The notes: a model not told the origin generated them from the letters alone. A stretch of 64,000 nucleotides of DNA from Rhizobium phaseoli (GCF_003985125.1 NZ_ML133569.1:124001-188000); one strand, 5' to 3'. Shown: positions 27,065 to 36,969, numbered from the stretch's first letter. Program-made: numbers and translations.

Positions 27065-27448
27065 TCAGCCGCGGCAGAGCTTCAGGATGAAATTCTCCGC
27101 ATCGAGGACGGCAGCGCCCAGCGCCGCCATCGCACCGGCATCGCCGCCGGTCTCCTCGATGACTTCCGCCGTCTGTGACACGCGAAATGCGCCGACCGAA
27201 CTTGCCGCGCCTTTCAGCCGGTGCGCGGCGGCTCCGACACGCACGGTCTCGCCGCTCGCAATATCCTGGAGACACGCGCGGGCTTGGCGGGCAAACATCT
27301 GAAGGACTTCGATTTCCAGCGTCTTGTCGCCCATCGTCTGCTTTGCGAGATGAACCAGGTCGATCGGCCGGACCATGGAGGGACAGGGTCCCTTTGCATT
27401 GTCCGGCGTCTCGAATACGATATTCGATGCTGCCATCTGGGCCGCCAT
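27065..27448 (-). CDS. orphan Hpt-domain phosphotransfer protein
   Basis: This is a 127-residue protein with one histidine phosphotransfer domain, centred on His76 in AAHRLKGAASSVGAFRVSQTA. Before it runs an N-terminal linker ASNIVFETPDNAKGP. It lacks kinase and receiver domains, so it should relay phosphate between a hybrid kinase and a response regulator. No cognate kinase is adjacent; cckA lies about 11 kb away, but CckA's usual partner ChpT is a different fold. The ATG at 27448 has GGGAGA eight bases upstream. It is divergent from the growth pole ring gene, with a CtrA box between. Confidence 0.85.
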   Translation of the reverse strand: MAAQMAASNIVFETPDNAKGPCPSMVRPIDLVHLAKQTMGDKTLEIEVLQMFARQARACLQDIASGETVRVGAAAHRLKGAASSVGAFRVSQTAEVIEETGGDAGAMAALGAAVLDAENFILKLCRG

Positions 27449-27911
27449 TTGCCAATTCTCCCGTCTCACGTCGTCCGCACTTGCAACAGTTCTGCGCCAG
27501 GAGGGTGGCCATCCCGTTAAATTCCGGCACAGCGAGCGCGGAAATCTCGGCATATGGTTAACGTCCGTTAAATATCCCTAAATTATTGGTTTTTAAGCGG
27601 GGTCTCGGATTCAAAATTGTTAACAACAGGTTAACGGGCCGCAAATCTCAAGCCTTCATTAATTGTGTGAAGAGCCCAGATGTGTCACTACGATACTGGT
27701 GGAGCGGGTTTATGGTACGCGCCTTTGCCGAGTGAGTGGATAATGGTAGTGTTTTGATACCTTCCGTTTGAAAAAGCGGCTATCTACTCTGAAATGACAT
27801 GCTTATCCGTCCGCGGTTGGGATGGAGGGCCGTAACGGCAAGTTGTTCCGGGGCAAGGCGGAAGCCTGGGCAGCGCTGGCGGACCGGCCGACAGTAACGA
27901 GGCGTAACCGA
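27449..27911. other. divergent hpt / gpr regulatory region
   Basis: These 463 bases are AT-richer than their surroundings and contain one perfect CtrA-type box (27620-27634), a pair of TTAA half-sites with six-base spacing at 27558-27571, and more isolated TTAA. Conserved coding sequence of the plus-strand gene starts only at 27912; the frame is open from 27822 but without family-like sequence. Confidence 0.6.
27620..27635. promoter_or_regulatory. CtrA box TTAA-N7-TTAAC
   Basis: The site reads TTAACAACAGGTTAAC: two TTAA with exactly seven bases between and the C that often follows in the Caulobacter and Sinorhizobium consensus. It is 277 bases upstream of the growth pole ring start and 172 bases upstream of the divergent hpt start. 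Confidence 0.7.
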
Positions 27912-30900
27912 ATGGCGAATAACAAATACAATGAGTCGATAGAGGACAAGGCGTTCAAGGCATTGGACGAGGCGCTCCAGATCGATTTCGGCAAGGATAA
28001 CGTGCCGTCTCGCCGCGGCGACGCGCCTGAGGCGCCGGAGGGGAATGTGTCTGATCCATCGAATGCGCGTAATCAGCAAGCCCAGGAAGAAGCGCAGCGC
28101 CGCAACCGCCGCGGCGCCAACGGCGACCAGGCTTCCAGGGCTCCGGCTTTCGCACCCGCCAATGACGCCAGCCGCACTACGCCCGCCTCTATCCTGAAAT
28201 CTTTCGACGGCGCCTCCAGCCGCTCGGCGATGCGCACCGCCACCCTGTTTTCCGCGCTCTGGGTGATGGCGGGCCTCGGCCTGATGTCGCTGCTTTACGC
28301 GCCGCAGATCTGGCAGATCCGCTCGGTTGCCGATCTCGTCGCCCTGCCCGGCGTCATTGCCGGCCTGGTCGGCATCATCGTTCCTGTCATGATGTTCTAT
28401 GCTTTCGCCATCATGATCTCCCGCGCGCAGGACATGCGCAACGCCGCCCGCTCCATGGCAGAGGTGGCATTGCGCCTGGCAGAGCCCGAAACCATTGCCT
28501 CCGAACGCATCATGACCGTAGGCCAGGCGGTGCGCCGCGAGGTTTCGGCCATGAATGAAGGCATCGAGCGCACCATCGCGCGCGCCTCCGAACTGGAAAC
28601 GCTGGTCCATTCCGAAGTCAACGCGCTGGAGCGTTCCTATGCGGACAACGAATTGCGCGTGCGCGGCCTTGTCCACGAACTCGGTTCCGAACGGGAGGCG
28701 ATCGTCAACCATGCCGACCGCATCCGCACGTCGATCGGCAGCGTCCACGACCAATTGAAGGAAGAACTGTCGCTCGCAACCGAAGAGATCGCCGTGCGTC
28801 TCGCCACGTCGGGCGAAGCCTTCGCCTCGCTGATCGACACGCGTGCAGCGACGATCCTGGAAAAATCGGACAGCGCCCTTCAGTCGATGGGCAGCCTGCT
28901 CGCCGCCAAGACGGACAGCCTGCTGCAAACGCTCAACGCGTCCGGCTTTGCGCTGGCCACCGAATTCGACAACCGTCTCGAAGCGCTCACCGTCAATCTC
29001 AACGAGCATGGCGAAAAACTGCTCAGCCAGTTCGAGACGCGCGCCTCGACGATGGATAGCAGCACCGAGAAGCTGAATGCGGCGCTGAACGAGCGCACGC
29101 ACCAGCTCAACGAAATCCTGATTGCCCGCACCCGCGAGATCAACGAAAGCCTGACATCAGGCGAACGCACCATCGGCGGCACGCTCGACGACGTGTTGTC
29201 GAAACTGAACAGCGCGCTGGACGAAAAGGGCGCGAGCTTCCGCCAGAGCCTGCAGAGCACCGCCGACGACACCGTCATGGATCTCGACCTTCGCACCGGC
29301 TTCTTCGAGGAGCGACTGCAGACGACCGTCGCCCAGCTCTCGACCGCCTTCGATGAGCGCGTTGCCGAGTTTACCAGCGCTTTCGACAAACGCACCGGCT
29401 CGCTCGACACAAAGCTGATGGAAAGCCTCGCCCGCATCAATGAGACACTGACCGGCGGCTCGGATTCGATCGACGGCATCCTCAATTCCAGCATCGACCG
29501 CCTCGGCTCCTCGATGACCGATCAGTCGCTGGCACTCGCTGCCGCGCTCGCCACCGGCCACGAAATGCTGGAAAGCACGCTCGGCACCCACAGCGAAGAA
29601 ATCACCACAGCGCTGACCAGCCGCACCGGCCAACTGACCTCGGCGCTGCAGAACGCTACGTCGGACATCGCGCTGGCGCTTGCATCGGGCACGTCCGACC
29701 TGCAGAACAATCTCCAGGCGCGCTCAGCCGAGTTCCGCGATACGCTGCGCACCACCACCAGCGAGCTGACCGCCGCCGTCGCCGCCGGCACGCAAGAGGT
29801 GACCACCGCCTTCGGCGGGCGCGCCGAGGAGTTGAGCGGCCTGCTGACGGCACGTACGGCCGAAATCAGCGAGGCGCTCGGCGCCGCGCATGGGCGCATC
29901 GACAGCGTCATGGCAGAGCGCGGCGGCGCGCTCGTCGATGCGCTGACGAGCCATCACGGCCGCTTCGAGGAAGCGCTGTCCACCCGCTCCGACGCGATCA
30001 TCAACGCCGTCGCGGGCACCCACGATCGTCTCGCCGAAACGCTCGACGAGAAGGCCATGGCGCTTGCCATCTCCTTGAACGAGAGCCAGGCCCGGATCGA
30101 AGATACGCTCGAAACCCGCTCCGCCACCCTGCTGAACGCTGTTTCCGGCACCCATGACCGACTGTCCGAGACGCTCGACGAGAAGGCAATGGCGCTCGCC
30201 ATCTCCCTGAACGAAAGCCAGAGCCGCATCGAGGACACGCTCGAGACCCGCTCCGCAGCCTTCCTCAATGCCGTGTCGGGCACGCATGAGCGGCTGTCGG
30301 AAACCCTCGATACGAAGGCAGCAGCGCTGACGACGTCTCTCGACGAGAGGCACGCCCGCATCGAGGATGCGCTCGGGACACGCGCCGAAGCGCTGCTCAA
30401 CACCATCGCCGGCACGCGTGACCGCCTTGCCGAAACGCTTGATGAAAAGGCAATGGCGCTTGCCATTTCCTTGAACGAAGGCCAGTCTCGTCTCGAGGAC
30501 ACGCTGGAAACGCGTTCCGCTGCCCTGCTGAACGCTGTCTCCGGCACCCACGACCGCTTCGTCGAGGCGCTGGACGGTAAAGCGTCTGCTATTGCCACCT
30601 CGCTGAGCGAGACCCAGGCCCGTCTCGAGAATACGCTCGAAACCCGCTCGGCCGCCCTGATGGATGCCGTTTCCGGCACGCATGACCGCCTCTCCGAAAC
30701 CTTGGACGAAAAAGCTATGGCGCTTGCCATTTCGCTCAACGAGAGCCAGGCGCGCATCGAGGATACGCTGGAAACCCGCTCCGCGGCCTTGCTGAATTCC
30801 GTTTCCGGCACCTACGACCGCTTCTCCGAAACTCTCGACGAGAAGGCGATGACGCTGGCCATCTCGATCAACGAGAGCCAGGCACGGATCGAAGACACGT

Positions 30901-33900
30901 TAGGGACCCGCTCCGAGGCCTTCCTCAACGCCGTCTCGGGCACGCATCAGCGTATCTCCGAAACGCTCGACCAGAATACATCGGCGCTCGCTGCTACCTT
31001 GAACGAAGGCCAACGGCGACTGCAGGATACGCTGGAGACGCGCTCGGAATCCTTCCTCAACGCGGTTTCCGCCACCCATGACCGGCTGTCCGAGACACTT
31101 GACGATCGGGCGATGGCGCTGGCGATCTCGCTGAACGAGAGCCAGAGCCGCCTCGAGGAGACACTGACCTCAGGTGCCGATGCGATCACCAATGCGGTCT
31201 CCGGCACGCATGAGCGCCTGAACGGCGTGCTCGACCAAAAGGCCAGCGCGCTGGCCGCTTCGTTGAATGAGGGCCAGGTTCGCATCGAGGAAGCCCTGGC
31301 ACATCGCACCGCCGCGATTATCGGCGCCGTGACGGCAAGCCACGACCGCCTCACCGATTCGCTCGACGAAAAGACCATGGCGCTCGCCATTTCGCTCGAC
31401 GACAATCAGAGCCGTTTCGACAGCGCGCTCGAAGCCCGCAGCAATTCCATGATGGAAGCCGTCGCCAGTGCCGAGGCGCGCGTCGCCGGCGCCTTTGCCG
31501 ACAAGACTGATGCGATCCATAACGCCTATGCCGACAATCAGCAGCGGCTCGAAAATGCGCTTTCCCAGCACAGTGCGGCGCTTTCGGGCGCTCTCGATGC
31601 CGGCGGCGCCCGCTTCGAGGATCTCGTCGGCGGCTTGACCGGCCGCATCGAAGGCCGCCTGAGCGATGCCCATGTACGTCTCGGAGGCCTTGCCGAGGAG
31701 GCCGCAGCGCGCATCGAAAGCGGACTGGATTCTGCCCATGAGCGCATCCGCACGACGCTTGAGGATCGCGCCAACGCCATCGATCTGTCGCTGAACCAGG
31801 CCCATGCGCTGATCAGCGATACGCTGACCGAACAGGCGACCAGCATCGGCACATCGGTGGCGACGACCGTCAGCATGCTCGAAATGTCGCTGGAGCACCG
31901 CGAGGCCTCGATCCGTCAGGCGATCGATGCCAGCGCTCAGACATTGGAAGAGCGCATGCATGCCGGCGCCGGCCAGATCGCCGGCCGCTTCCAGGATGCG
32001 GCAAACGCGATTTCGAGCTCCGCCCAGAACCTTTCCACCCACCTTGACCAGTCGGTCGAAAGCCTTGCGGAACGTCTACAAGAAACCGGCTCCCGTATGG
32101 AAGCGGGCCTCACCACCATCGAGAGCCGCATCCGAGACGGCGTCGGCGGCGTTGCCGATAAAATCGATGCGGCCAGCAGCCAGCTGTCCGGCGTGCTTGC
32201 CGACGGCATTTCCCGCCTCGGCGCGCTTGGTGACGACACCACCCAACGCATCTCGGCGACGCTCGAAGGCAGCGCCGCAAATCTCACCCAGGCGATCGAC
32301 AGCCGGACCACCAATCTGGCCGAGACCCTCGACAGCCGCACAAGCACACTGACGGGCGCCATCGAGGGCCGCACCGCAAGTCTCGGCGAAACCCTCGACC
32401 GCGGCAACGCCCGCATCGAGGAACGCCTCTCGACCATGGATCGCGCCTTGACCGTCGGCCTCGACGCCGTCAACCGCACCATCGAAGGCAAGGCCGCCGG
32501 CCTCGCTTCGACGCTGCGCAGCGCCGTGGCCGAAGCAGCCCAGGGGATGGAAGGCGAAGCGACGAGAACCACCGAACTGCTCGGCAAGACCGGCCAGCAA
32601 TTCGCCGAGGATCTCAATGCAAAAAGCGACGAATTCACCCGCACCATGGATGAACGTTCGTCGCAGATCGTCACCCGCGTCGCCGAAGCCCAGAATCGTT
32701 TGGCGACCCAGGCCGCTGCCGTCGCCCAGACTTTCTCGGAAGCCGGCAATGCCATCGTCAACAAGGTCGCCGAGGCCGAGACCATCGTCGGCACGCAGGT
32801 CAATGCCATTTCCAGGGCCCTGTCGGATGCCGGTCAGTCTCTCGAAGCGCGCGGCAATGCCATCCGCACGACGCTGTCGGGGGCCGGCAGCGAGATTTCC
32901 GCCACCATGGCGGATGTCGACCGGGCGCTCGAAGCCCGCAGCAGCGCCATCCGCACAAATCTCGAGGAGCGCAGCCGCGAGATCGATACCACCCTCTCCG
33001 ACATCGATCGGGCGCTCGAAGCGCGCAGCAACTCGATCCGCACGACGCTTGAGGAACGTACCCGCGACCTCAACTCGATGCTATCGGGCCGCTCGATTGA
33101 ATTGACCCGCATCCTCGACGAAACGGCCCGCCCGATCATCGATCGCTATACCGATGCCGGCGAGCAGGCTGCCGCCCGCATCACCGCCGCCGCCAACCTC
33201 AGCGCCGACCGTCTGCGCGCCGAAAACGAAGCGCTCGCCAGCGCGGTTGCCGCCCGCACCGAGAATGTCGCCAACGCCGTCAGCGCCATCGAGAGCAGCC
33301 TGGTCGGCAATGTCAACGGTCTGGTCCAGCGTATGTCGGAAAGCAGCGCGGCAATGGCCATGATGATGAACCGCGCCGCCGAGCAGCTGACGAGCGTCGA
33401 CGGACGTCTTGGCGAAACCACGACGCGTTTTGCCGACTCCGCCACCAAGGCCGCCGAAATGGTCAATGCCTCGACCCGGCTTCTCGAAGGCAAGGTCGAT
33501 CGCCTCTCCGACATTTCAGGCCAGACACTGGCCCAGGTCGGCGGCATCATCGGCCGCTTCGACGAACATTCCAAGGTTCTGACCCAGGCCTCGCAGCTTC
33601 TCGGTGCCGCCCAGTCCAACCTTGCCTCGACCCTTGAGGAGCGCGAGAGCGCGTTGCAGGCGCTGTCCGTCAGCCTGGTGCAGCGCTCCAGCGAGATCGA
33701 AAAGACCATGCTTGGCCTCGGCGGCATGATCGAGACCGTGTTCGAGCGGGCCGAGCAGCGCTCCAACCAGGTCACCGGCAATCTGCGCCAGGGCGTGCAG
33801 TCCTCCTTTGCCGATATCGGCCGCATTCTCACCGAAACCGAAAAACGGGCCCAGGAAGCGGCCGAGACGATGCGCCAGGCGATCACCCGGGCCGGCGACG

Positions 33901-35015
33901 AGGCCAACACGACGATCGACGGCACCTTCGCCAATGTCGAGCGCCGTTCCGGCGATCTCTCCAATCGGATTCGCGGCGGCCTCACCGCCTCGCTGTCGGA
34001 AGTCGAGCGCATGCTCGCTGAGGCTGGCCGCGCCTCCGACGGTGCCGCTCAAACCATGCGGGAATCGCTGCGCGAGGCGATCGAGGATGCCGTCGGGCGC
34101 TTCTCCGGCGCCACCGAGGATATCCGCCGCTCCGCCGCCGACATTCGCAGCGAGCTCGACGCCACCCGCGCCGAACTGAAGCGCGGCGCCTTCGACTTGC
34201 CCGAGGAAGCCAAGGAAAGCGCCTCGGCCATGCGCCGCGCCGTCGCCGAGCAGATCAAGGCGCTTCAGGATATTTCCCAGCTCGTCGGTCGCTCCAGCCA
34301 GCAGCTTGAAATCTCCGAGCCCGTCGCCCGCTCCCTGGCTCAAGCGCAGCCGGCGCCACGCGCCGCTCAGCCGGTTGCCGCTCAGCCGCCGCAGCCGGCG
34401 GCACCCCCGCCGATCGAAGCGACGGGTCTGCGCGGAACGATCGCGCCGTCTGCTCCGGCTGTCGCCGCTCAGCGCGCCCCGCAGCCGGCCCCGGCTCGCC
34501 AGGAATCAGGCCACCAGGAACCGGGCCGGGAAAGCGGCGGCTGGATCAGCGATCTCTTACGCGGTGCATCCCGTGACGAAGCCGCCGACGAGGCGCCTGC
34601 CCGGGCTGCGGCCCGCCCGGCGGAAACCGCCGCACCGACGACGCGCAGCAACGACAGCCGCAATCCGCGCCATGTCGTGGAATCGCTGAACTCGCTCTCG
34701 GTCGATATCGCCCGCGCCATCGACCACGATGCCTCGGTCGATCTCTGGCGCCGTTACCAGCGTGGCGAGCGCGACGTCTTCACCCGCCGCCTCTACACGC
34801 TGAAGGGCCAGCAGACCTTCGACGAGATCAAGCGCAAATACGATCGCGAACCGGAATTCCGCACCGCTGTCGACCGCTATATCGGTGATTTCGAAAAGCT
34901 GCTCGCCGACGTCGCCCGTACCGACCCGAATCAGACTGTCACCCAGTCCTACCTCACCTCGGATACGGGCAAGGTCTACACCATGCTCGCCCATGCAGCG
35001 GGCAGGCTCCGCTAA
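27912..35015 (+). CDS. gpr: growth pole ring protein, GPR/RgsE type
   Basis: This is a 2367-residue protein. Residues 1-110 are charged (ANNKYNESIEDKAFKALDEA). Two membrane helices follow (about 111-130 and 146-169), then about 1900 residues of helical, apolipoprotein-like coiled coil that include 11 exact-length 44-residue repeats (residues 701-1184). A Pro/Ala-rich linker comes next, and finally a globular C-terminus (SVDIARAIDHDASVDLWRRY). Giant proteins of this build, GPR in Agrobacterium (about 2100 residues) and RgsE in Sinorhizobium, form a ring at the growing pole and are needed for polar growth. The ATG at 27912 starts the recognisable family sequence. Confidence 0.88.
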   Translation: MANNKYNESIEDKAFKALDEALQIDFGKDNVPSRRGDAPEAPEGNVSDPSNARNQQAQEEAQRRNRRGANGDQASRAPAFAPANDASRTTPASILKSFDGASSRSAMRTATLFSALWVMAGLGLMSLLYAPQIWQIRSVADLVALPGVIAGLVGIIVPVMMFYAFAIMISRAQDMRNAARSMAEVALRLAEPETIASERIMTVGQAVRREVSAMNEGIERTIARASELETLVHSEVNALERSYADNELRVRGLVHELGSEREAIVNHADRIRTSIGSVHDQLKEELSLATEEIAVRLATSGEAFASLIDTRAATILEKSDSALQSMGSLLAAKTDSLLQTLNASGFALATEFDNRLEALTVNLNEHGEKLLSQFETRASTMDSSTEKLNAALNERTHQLNEILIARTREINESLTSGERTIGGTLDDVLSKLNSALDEKGASFRQSLQSTADDTVMDLDLRTGFFEERLQTTVAQLSTAFDERVAEFTSAFDKRTGSLDTKLMESLARINETLTGGSDSIDGILNSSIDRLGSSMTDQSLALAAALATGHEMLESTLGTHSEEITTALTSRTGQLTSALQNATSDIALALASGTSDLQNNLQARSAEFRDTLRTTTSELTAAVAAGTQEVTTAFGGRAEELSGLLTARTAEISEALGAAHGRIDSVMAERGGALVDALTSHHGRFEEALSTRSDAIINAVAGTHDRLAETLDEKAMALAISLNESQARIEDTLETRSATLLNAVSGTHDRLSETLDEKAMALAISLNESQSRIEDTLETRSAAFLNAVSGTHERLSETLDTKAAALTTSLDERHARIEDALGTRAEALLNTIAGTRDRLAETLDEKAMALAISLNEGQSRLEDTLETRSAALLNAVSGTHDRFVEALDGKASAIATSLSETQARLENTLETRSAALMDAVSGTHDRLSETLDEKAMALAISLNESQARIEDTLETRSAALLNSVSGTYDRFSETLDEKAMTLAISINESQARIEDTLGTRSEAFLNAVSGTHQRISETLDQNTSALAATLNEGQRRLQDTLETRSESFLNAVSATHDRLSETLDDRAMALAISLNESQSRLEETLTSGADAITNAVSGTHERLNGVLDQKASALAASLNEGQVRIEEALAHRTAAIIGAVTASHDRLTDSLDEKTMALAISLDDNQSRFDSALEARSNSMMEAVASAEARVAGAFADKTDAIHNAYADNQQRLENALSQHSAALSGALDAGGARFEDLVGGLTGRIEGRLSDAHVRLGGLAEEAAARIESGLDSAHERIRTTLEDRANAIDLSLNQAHALISDTLTEQATSIGTSVATTVSMLEMSLEHREASIRQAIDASAQTLEERMHAGAGQIAGRFQDAANAISSSAQNLSTHLDQSVESLAERLQETGSRMEAGLTTIESRIRDGVGGVADKIDAASSQLSGVLADGISRLGALGDDTTQRISATLEGSAANLTQAIDSRTTNLAETLDSRTSTLTGAIEGRTASLGETLDRGNARIEERLSTMDRALTVGLDAVNRTIEGKAAGLASTLRSAVAEAAQGMEGEATRTTELLGKTGQQFAEDLNAKSDEFTRTMDERSSQIVTRVAEAQNRLATQAAAVAQTFSEAGNAIVNKVAEAETIVGTQVNAISRALSDAGQSLEARGNAIRTTLSGAGSEISATMADVDRALEARSSAIRTNLEERSREIDTTLSDIDRALEARSNSIRTTLEERTRDLNSMLSGRSIELTRILDETARPIIDRYTDAGEQAAARITAAANLSADRLRAENEALASAVAARTENVANAVSAIESSLVGNVNGLVQRMSESSAAMAMMMNRAAEQLTSVDGRLGETTTRFADSATKAAEMVNASTRLLEGKVDRLSDISGQTLAQVGGIIGRFDEHSKVLTQASQLLGAAQSNLASTLEERESALQALSVSLVQRSSEIEKTMLGLGGMIETVFERAEQRSNQVTGNLRQGVQSSFADIGRILTETEKRAQEAAETMRQAITRAGDEANTTIDGTFANVERRSGDLSNRIRGGLTASLSEVERMLAEAGRASDGAAQTMRESLREAIEDAVGRFSGATEDIRRSAADIRSELDATRAELKRGAFDLPEEAKESASAMRRAVAEQIKALQDISQLVGRSSQQLEISEPVARSLAQAQPAPRAAQPVAAQPPQPAAPPPIEATGLRGTIAPSAPAVAAQRAPQPAPARQESGHQEPGRESGGWISDLLRGASRDEAADEAPARAAARPAETAAPTTRSNDSRNPRHVVESLNSLSVDIARAIDHDASVDLWRRYQRGERDVFTRRLYTLKGQQTFDEIKRKYDREPEFRTAVDRYIGDFEKLLADVARTDPNQTVTQSYLTSDTGKVYTMLAHAAGRLR
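30012..31463 (+). repeat. eleven tandem 132-bp (44-codon) repeats inside gpr
   Basis: Each unit begins SGTHDRLSETLDEKAMALAI or a close variant and ends with LLNAV-like sequence. Eleven consecutive units have exactly 44 codons with no insertion or deletion. Units 1, 2, 4, 6, 7 and 9 keep the motif KAMALAIS or a one-residue variant; others diverge (TKAAALTTS, QKASALAAS). This indicates duplication followed by divergence under length constraint. Confidence 0.9.
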
Positions 35016-35116
35016 GCCTGGCCGAAAATCGTAATCGGAAGCCGCTTGATCGTCTCAGGCGGCTTTCCCTTTTGAGGCGGGTTGATCTGCTTCTCAGCCA
35101 TGGAACCGTGAACCGA

Positions 35117-35674
35117 ATGACCAAGGCCCTCGTGATCATTGATGTGCAGAATGCAATTCTCTCCGGCAAGGCCAAGCCGGAGCGGCAGTCTCTCGTCGAT
35201 GCCGCACTGGATCAAACCGTTGCTCGCCTCGCATCGCTGCAGGAGCTGGCGAGACAGGCAGGCGCGCCGGTCGTGCTGGTCCAACATGACGGAGACAGCG
35301 GCCATCGATTGGCGGTCGGCACGGTGGGATGGGCACTGCGCCGGGAGTTTGCCCCGCGGGAAGGCGAGGTCGTCGTCCGCAAGCAAAGCGCCGACTCCTT
35401 CTTCGAGACCGATCTCGCCGAACGCCTGAACGAACGGGCGGTCACCCATCTCGTCATCGGCGGCTGCATGTCGCAATTCTGCGTCGACACGACCGTCAGG
35501 CGCGCCGTTTCGCTCGGCTATGACGTGACGCTGGTGGCGGATGGCCATACCACAGGCGATACGACGATCCTCACCTTCTCCGAAATTGTCGCCCACCACA
35601 ACGAAACCCTTGATGGGTTCGACGCGGGCAAGGCGTCGGTGGAAATCCGCGCCGCAGCCGACATCGCCTTTTAG
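35117..35674 (+). CDS. isochorismatase-family cysteine hydrolase
   Basis: This is a 185-residue protein with the Asp of TKALVIIDVQNAIL, the Lys of VVVRKQSADSFFET and the nucleophilic Cys of VIGGCMSQFCVDTTVRRA, the Asp-Lys-Cys triad of the isochorismatase/nicotinamidase fold. The C-terminal VTLVADGHTTGD completes the fold. It likely hydrolyses an amide or vinyl ether; the substrate is unknown. The ATG at 35117 is preferred because conserved sequence begins there. It follows gpr by 101 bases and may be read through from it. Confidence 0.9.
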   Translation: MTKALVIIDVQNAILSGKAKPERQSLVDAALDQTVARLASLQELARQAGAPVVLVQHDGDSGHRLAVGTVGWALRREFAPREGEVVVRKQSADSFFETDLAERLNERAVTHLVIGGCMSQFCVDTTVRRAVSLGYDVTLVADGHTTGDTTILTFSEIVAHHNETLDGFDAGKASVEIRAAADIAF

Positions 35675-35682
35675 CATCGATA

Positions 35683-36201
35683 TCAGATCGGAAGCAGGTG
35701 CGTGGTCCTGAGCTTGCTGATCAGCGCCTCGACGACCTCTGGCACATCTCTTGCAGCGGTATCGACAACGATCGGCCTCTGCCCCCAGTCGTCGTAATTT
35801 CGCTCGACGACTTCTTGCCACGTCGGTTTGACCAGACCTTCCACATCGGTTTTGCGGGTCTCGACCCGGCGGCGATGTTCGCTCTTGTCGGAACAGATCA
35901 CCTCGACCTCGGCCGCAATCACGCCGGAGCGCGCAGCGACCGCCAGCCAGGCCTCGCGGGTTATCGTCAACGGGTTGACCGAATCTGCGATCACCAGCCT
36001 GCCGAGCGCCAGATTATCCTCCGCAATGCCGTAGGCGACGACATAGCCTGCCGGGCCGATGTCATTGGAAGGGTCAACCGACGTTCTGATCGCGTGCTCG
36101 ATCGTATCGACCCTCACATATACGGCTCCGAGCCGTCTCGCGAGGGCGCGCGAAATAGTCGTCTTTCCACTACCCGGCAAGCCGCCGAAGATCACCAGCA
36201 T
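35683..36201 (-). CDS. small P-loop kinase (AAA-family ATP-binding protein)
   Basis: This is a 172-residue protein starting MLVIFGGLPGSGKTTISRAL (Walker A GLPGSGKTT), with VYVRVDTIEHAIR as the substrate-side Asp region and EVEVICSDKSEHRRRVETR resembling the lid of small-molecule kinases such as gluconate or chloramphenicol kinases. It resembles the kinase at 12972-13475 in general layout but not closely in sequence. It converges with the isochorismatase gene, eight bases apart. Substrate is unknown. Confidence 0.8.
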   Translation of the reverse strand: MLVIFGGLPGSGKTTISRALARRLGAVYVRVDTIEHAIRTSVDPSNDIGPAGYVVAYGIAEDNLALGRLVIADSVNPLTITREAWLAVAARSGVIAAEVEVICSDKSEHRRRVETRKTDVEGLVKPTWQEVVERNYDDWGQRPIVVDTAARDVPEVVEALISKLRTTHLLPI

Positions 36202-36309
36202 GGCCTCTCATCCCGTTCTTCCATGAGTGCACGTCAGGCAGAAAGTCCGAAAGTCTTAGCGTTGAGGAATCGGCAGAAATTCACAGATCGGACCCGCCCC
36301 TGATAGCAT

Positions 36310-36969
36310 CTATTGTGCATTGCCGGCGGCAGTCCCGGCAAGATCATTTGCGGCCCACGCCTGGATCGCTTGCTTGAACACACGGTCACCACTGACGCCC
36401 TTTTCAAGCGTCAGCAGTGCCCATGTGCCGTCTTGATAGGAAATCGGCAAATCGATCCATTGGCGTTCAAGCAGTTCGAGGTTCCGCGCGCGAGCCTCAG
36501 GCAGATCATTGAGGGCCAGCATGTAAAGATTATCCGTGACCTTGGCCGGCACGGCTATCAATTCGTCACCGCGAGCGCCTTCTGTTGCCTTCATTGACAT
36601 GCGCATGAGACTGTAAATTCCGCCTGCCTTAAATCCTGGCGCGATCTGAAACGACAATTCAACAAGGTGGCTTGCGGAGACGGAGGCATCTGCATTCCGT
36701 TCCAATGTCAGCACCGCGGTAAGGCCACGCTTCGGCACCGCAATATGCGCTTGAATGACAGGATCGGAGCGCCCGCTGGCGTCGGTGCGCATATCAATTG
36801 ACCAGGCGACAGAACCAGGAAGAATCGTCGGCTGTGCGCTCCCCAGCTTCTCCTCATACAGGAACATTTGAGGGACAAGCGAACGCGGAACGGAGCGTCC
36901 GGATGCCGCAAAAGCGGAAAAAGCGATCACACCTATGCCAACGACCAGAATCATTGCCGAGCGCATCAT
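36310..36969 (-). CDS. hypothetical protein with one N-terminal membrane segment
   Basis: This is a 219-residue protein with a hydrophobic N-terminus (RSAMILVVGIGVIAFSAFAA) that is a signal anchor or signal peptide, then a soluble domain with LGSAQPTILPGSVAWSIDMR and a beta-rich middle (AHIAVPKRGLTAVLTLERN). Conserved blocks such as ALNDLPEARARNLELLERQW suggest a real family, but I do not recognise it. It should act in the periplasm or at the membrane. It is divergent from the DD-carboxypeptidase gene, which gives a faint hint of an envelope role. Confidence 0.7.
   Translation of the reverse strand: MMRSAMILVVGIGVIAFSAFAASGRSVPRSLVPQMFLYEEKLGSAQPTILPGSVAWSIDMRTDASGRSDPVIQAHIAVPKRGLTAVLTLERNADASVSASHLVELSFQIAPGFKAGGIYSLMRMSMKATEGARGDELIAVPAKVTDNLYMLALNDLPEARARNLELLERQWIDLPISYQDGTWALLTLEKGVSGDRVFKQAIQAWAANDLAGTAAGNAQ

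Noticed and set aside
27558..27571. second CtrA box (TTAA-CGTCCG-TTAA)
   Set aside because: The spacing is six bases instead of seven, so I keep only the exact site at 27620.
30012..31463. CRISPR-like or mobile repeat array
   Set aside because: The 132-bp periodicity is in frame and encodes 44-residue protein repeats; there are no spacers.
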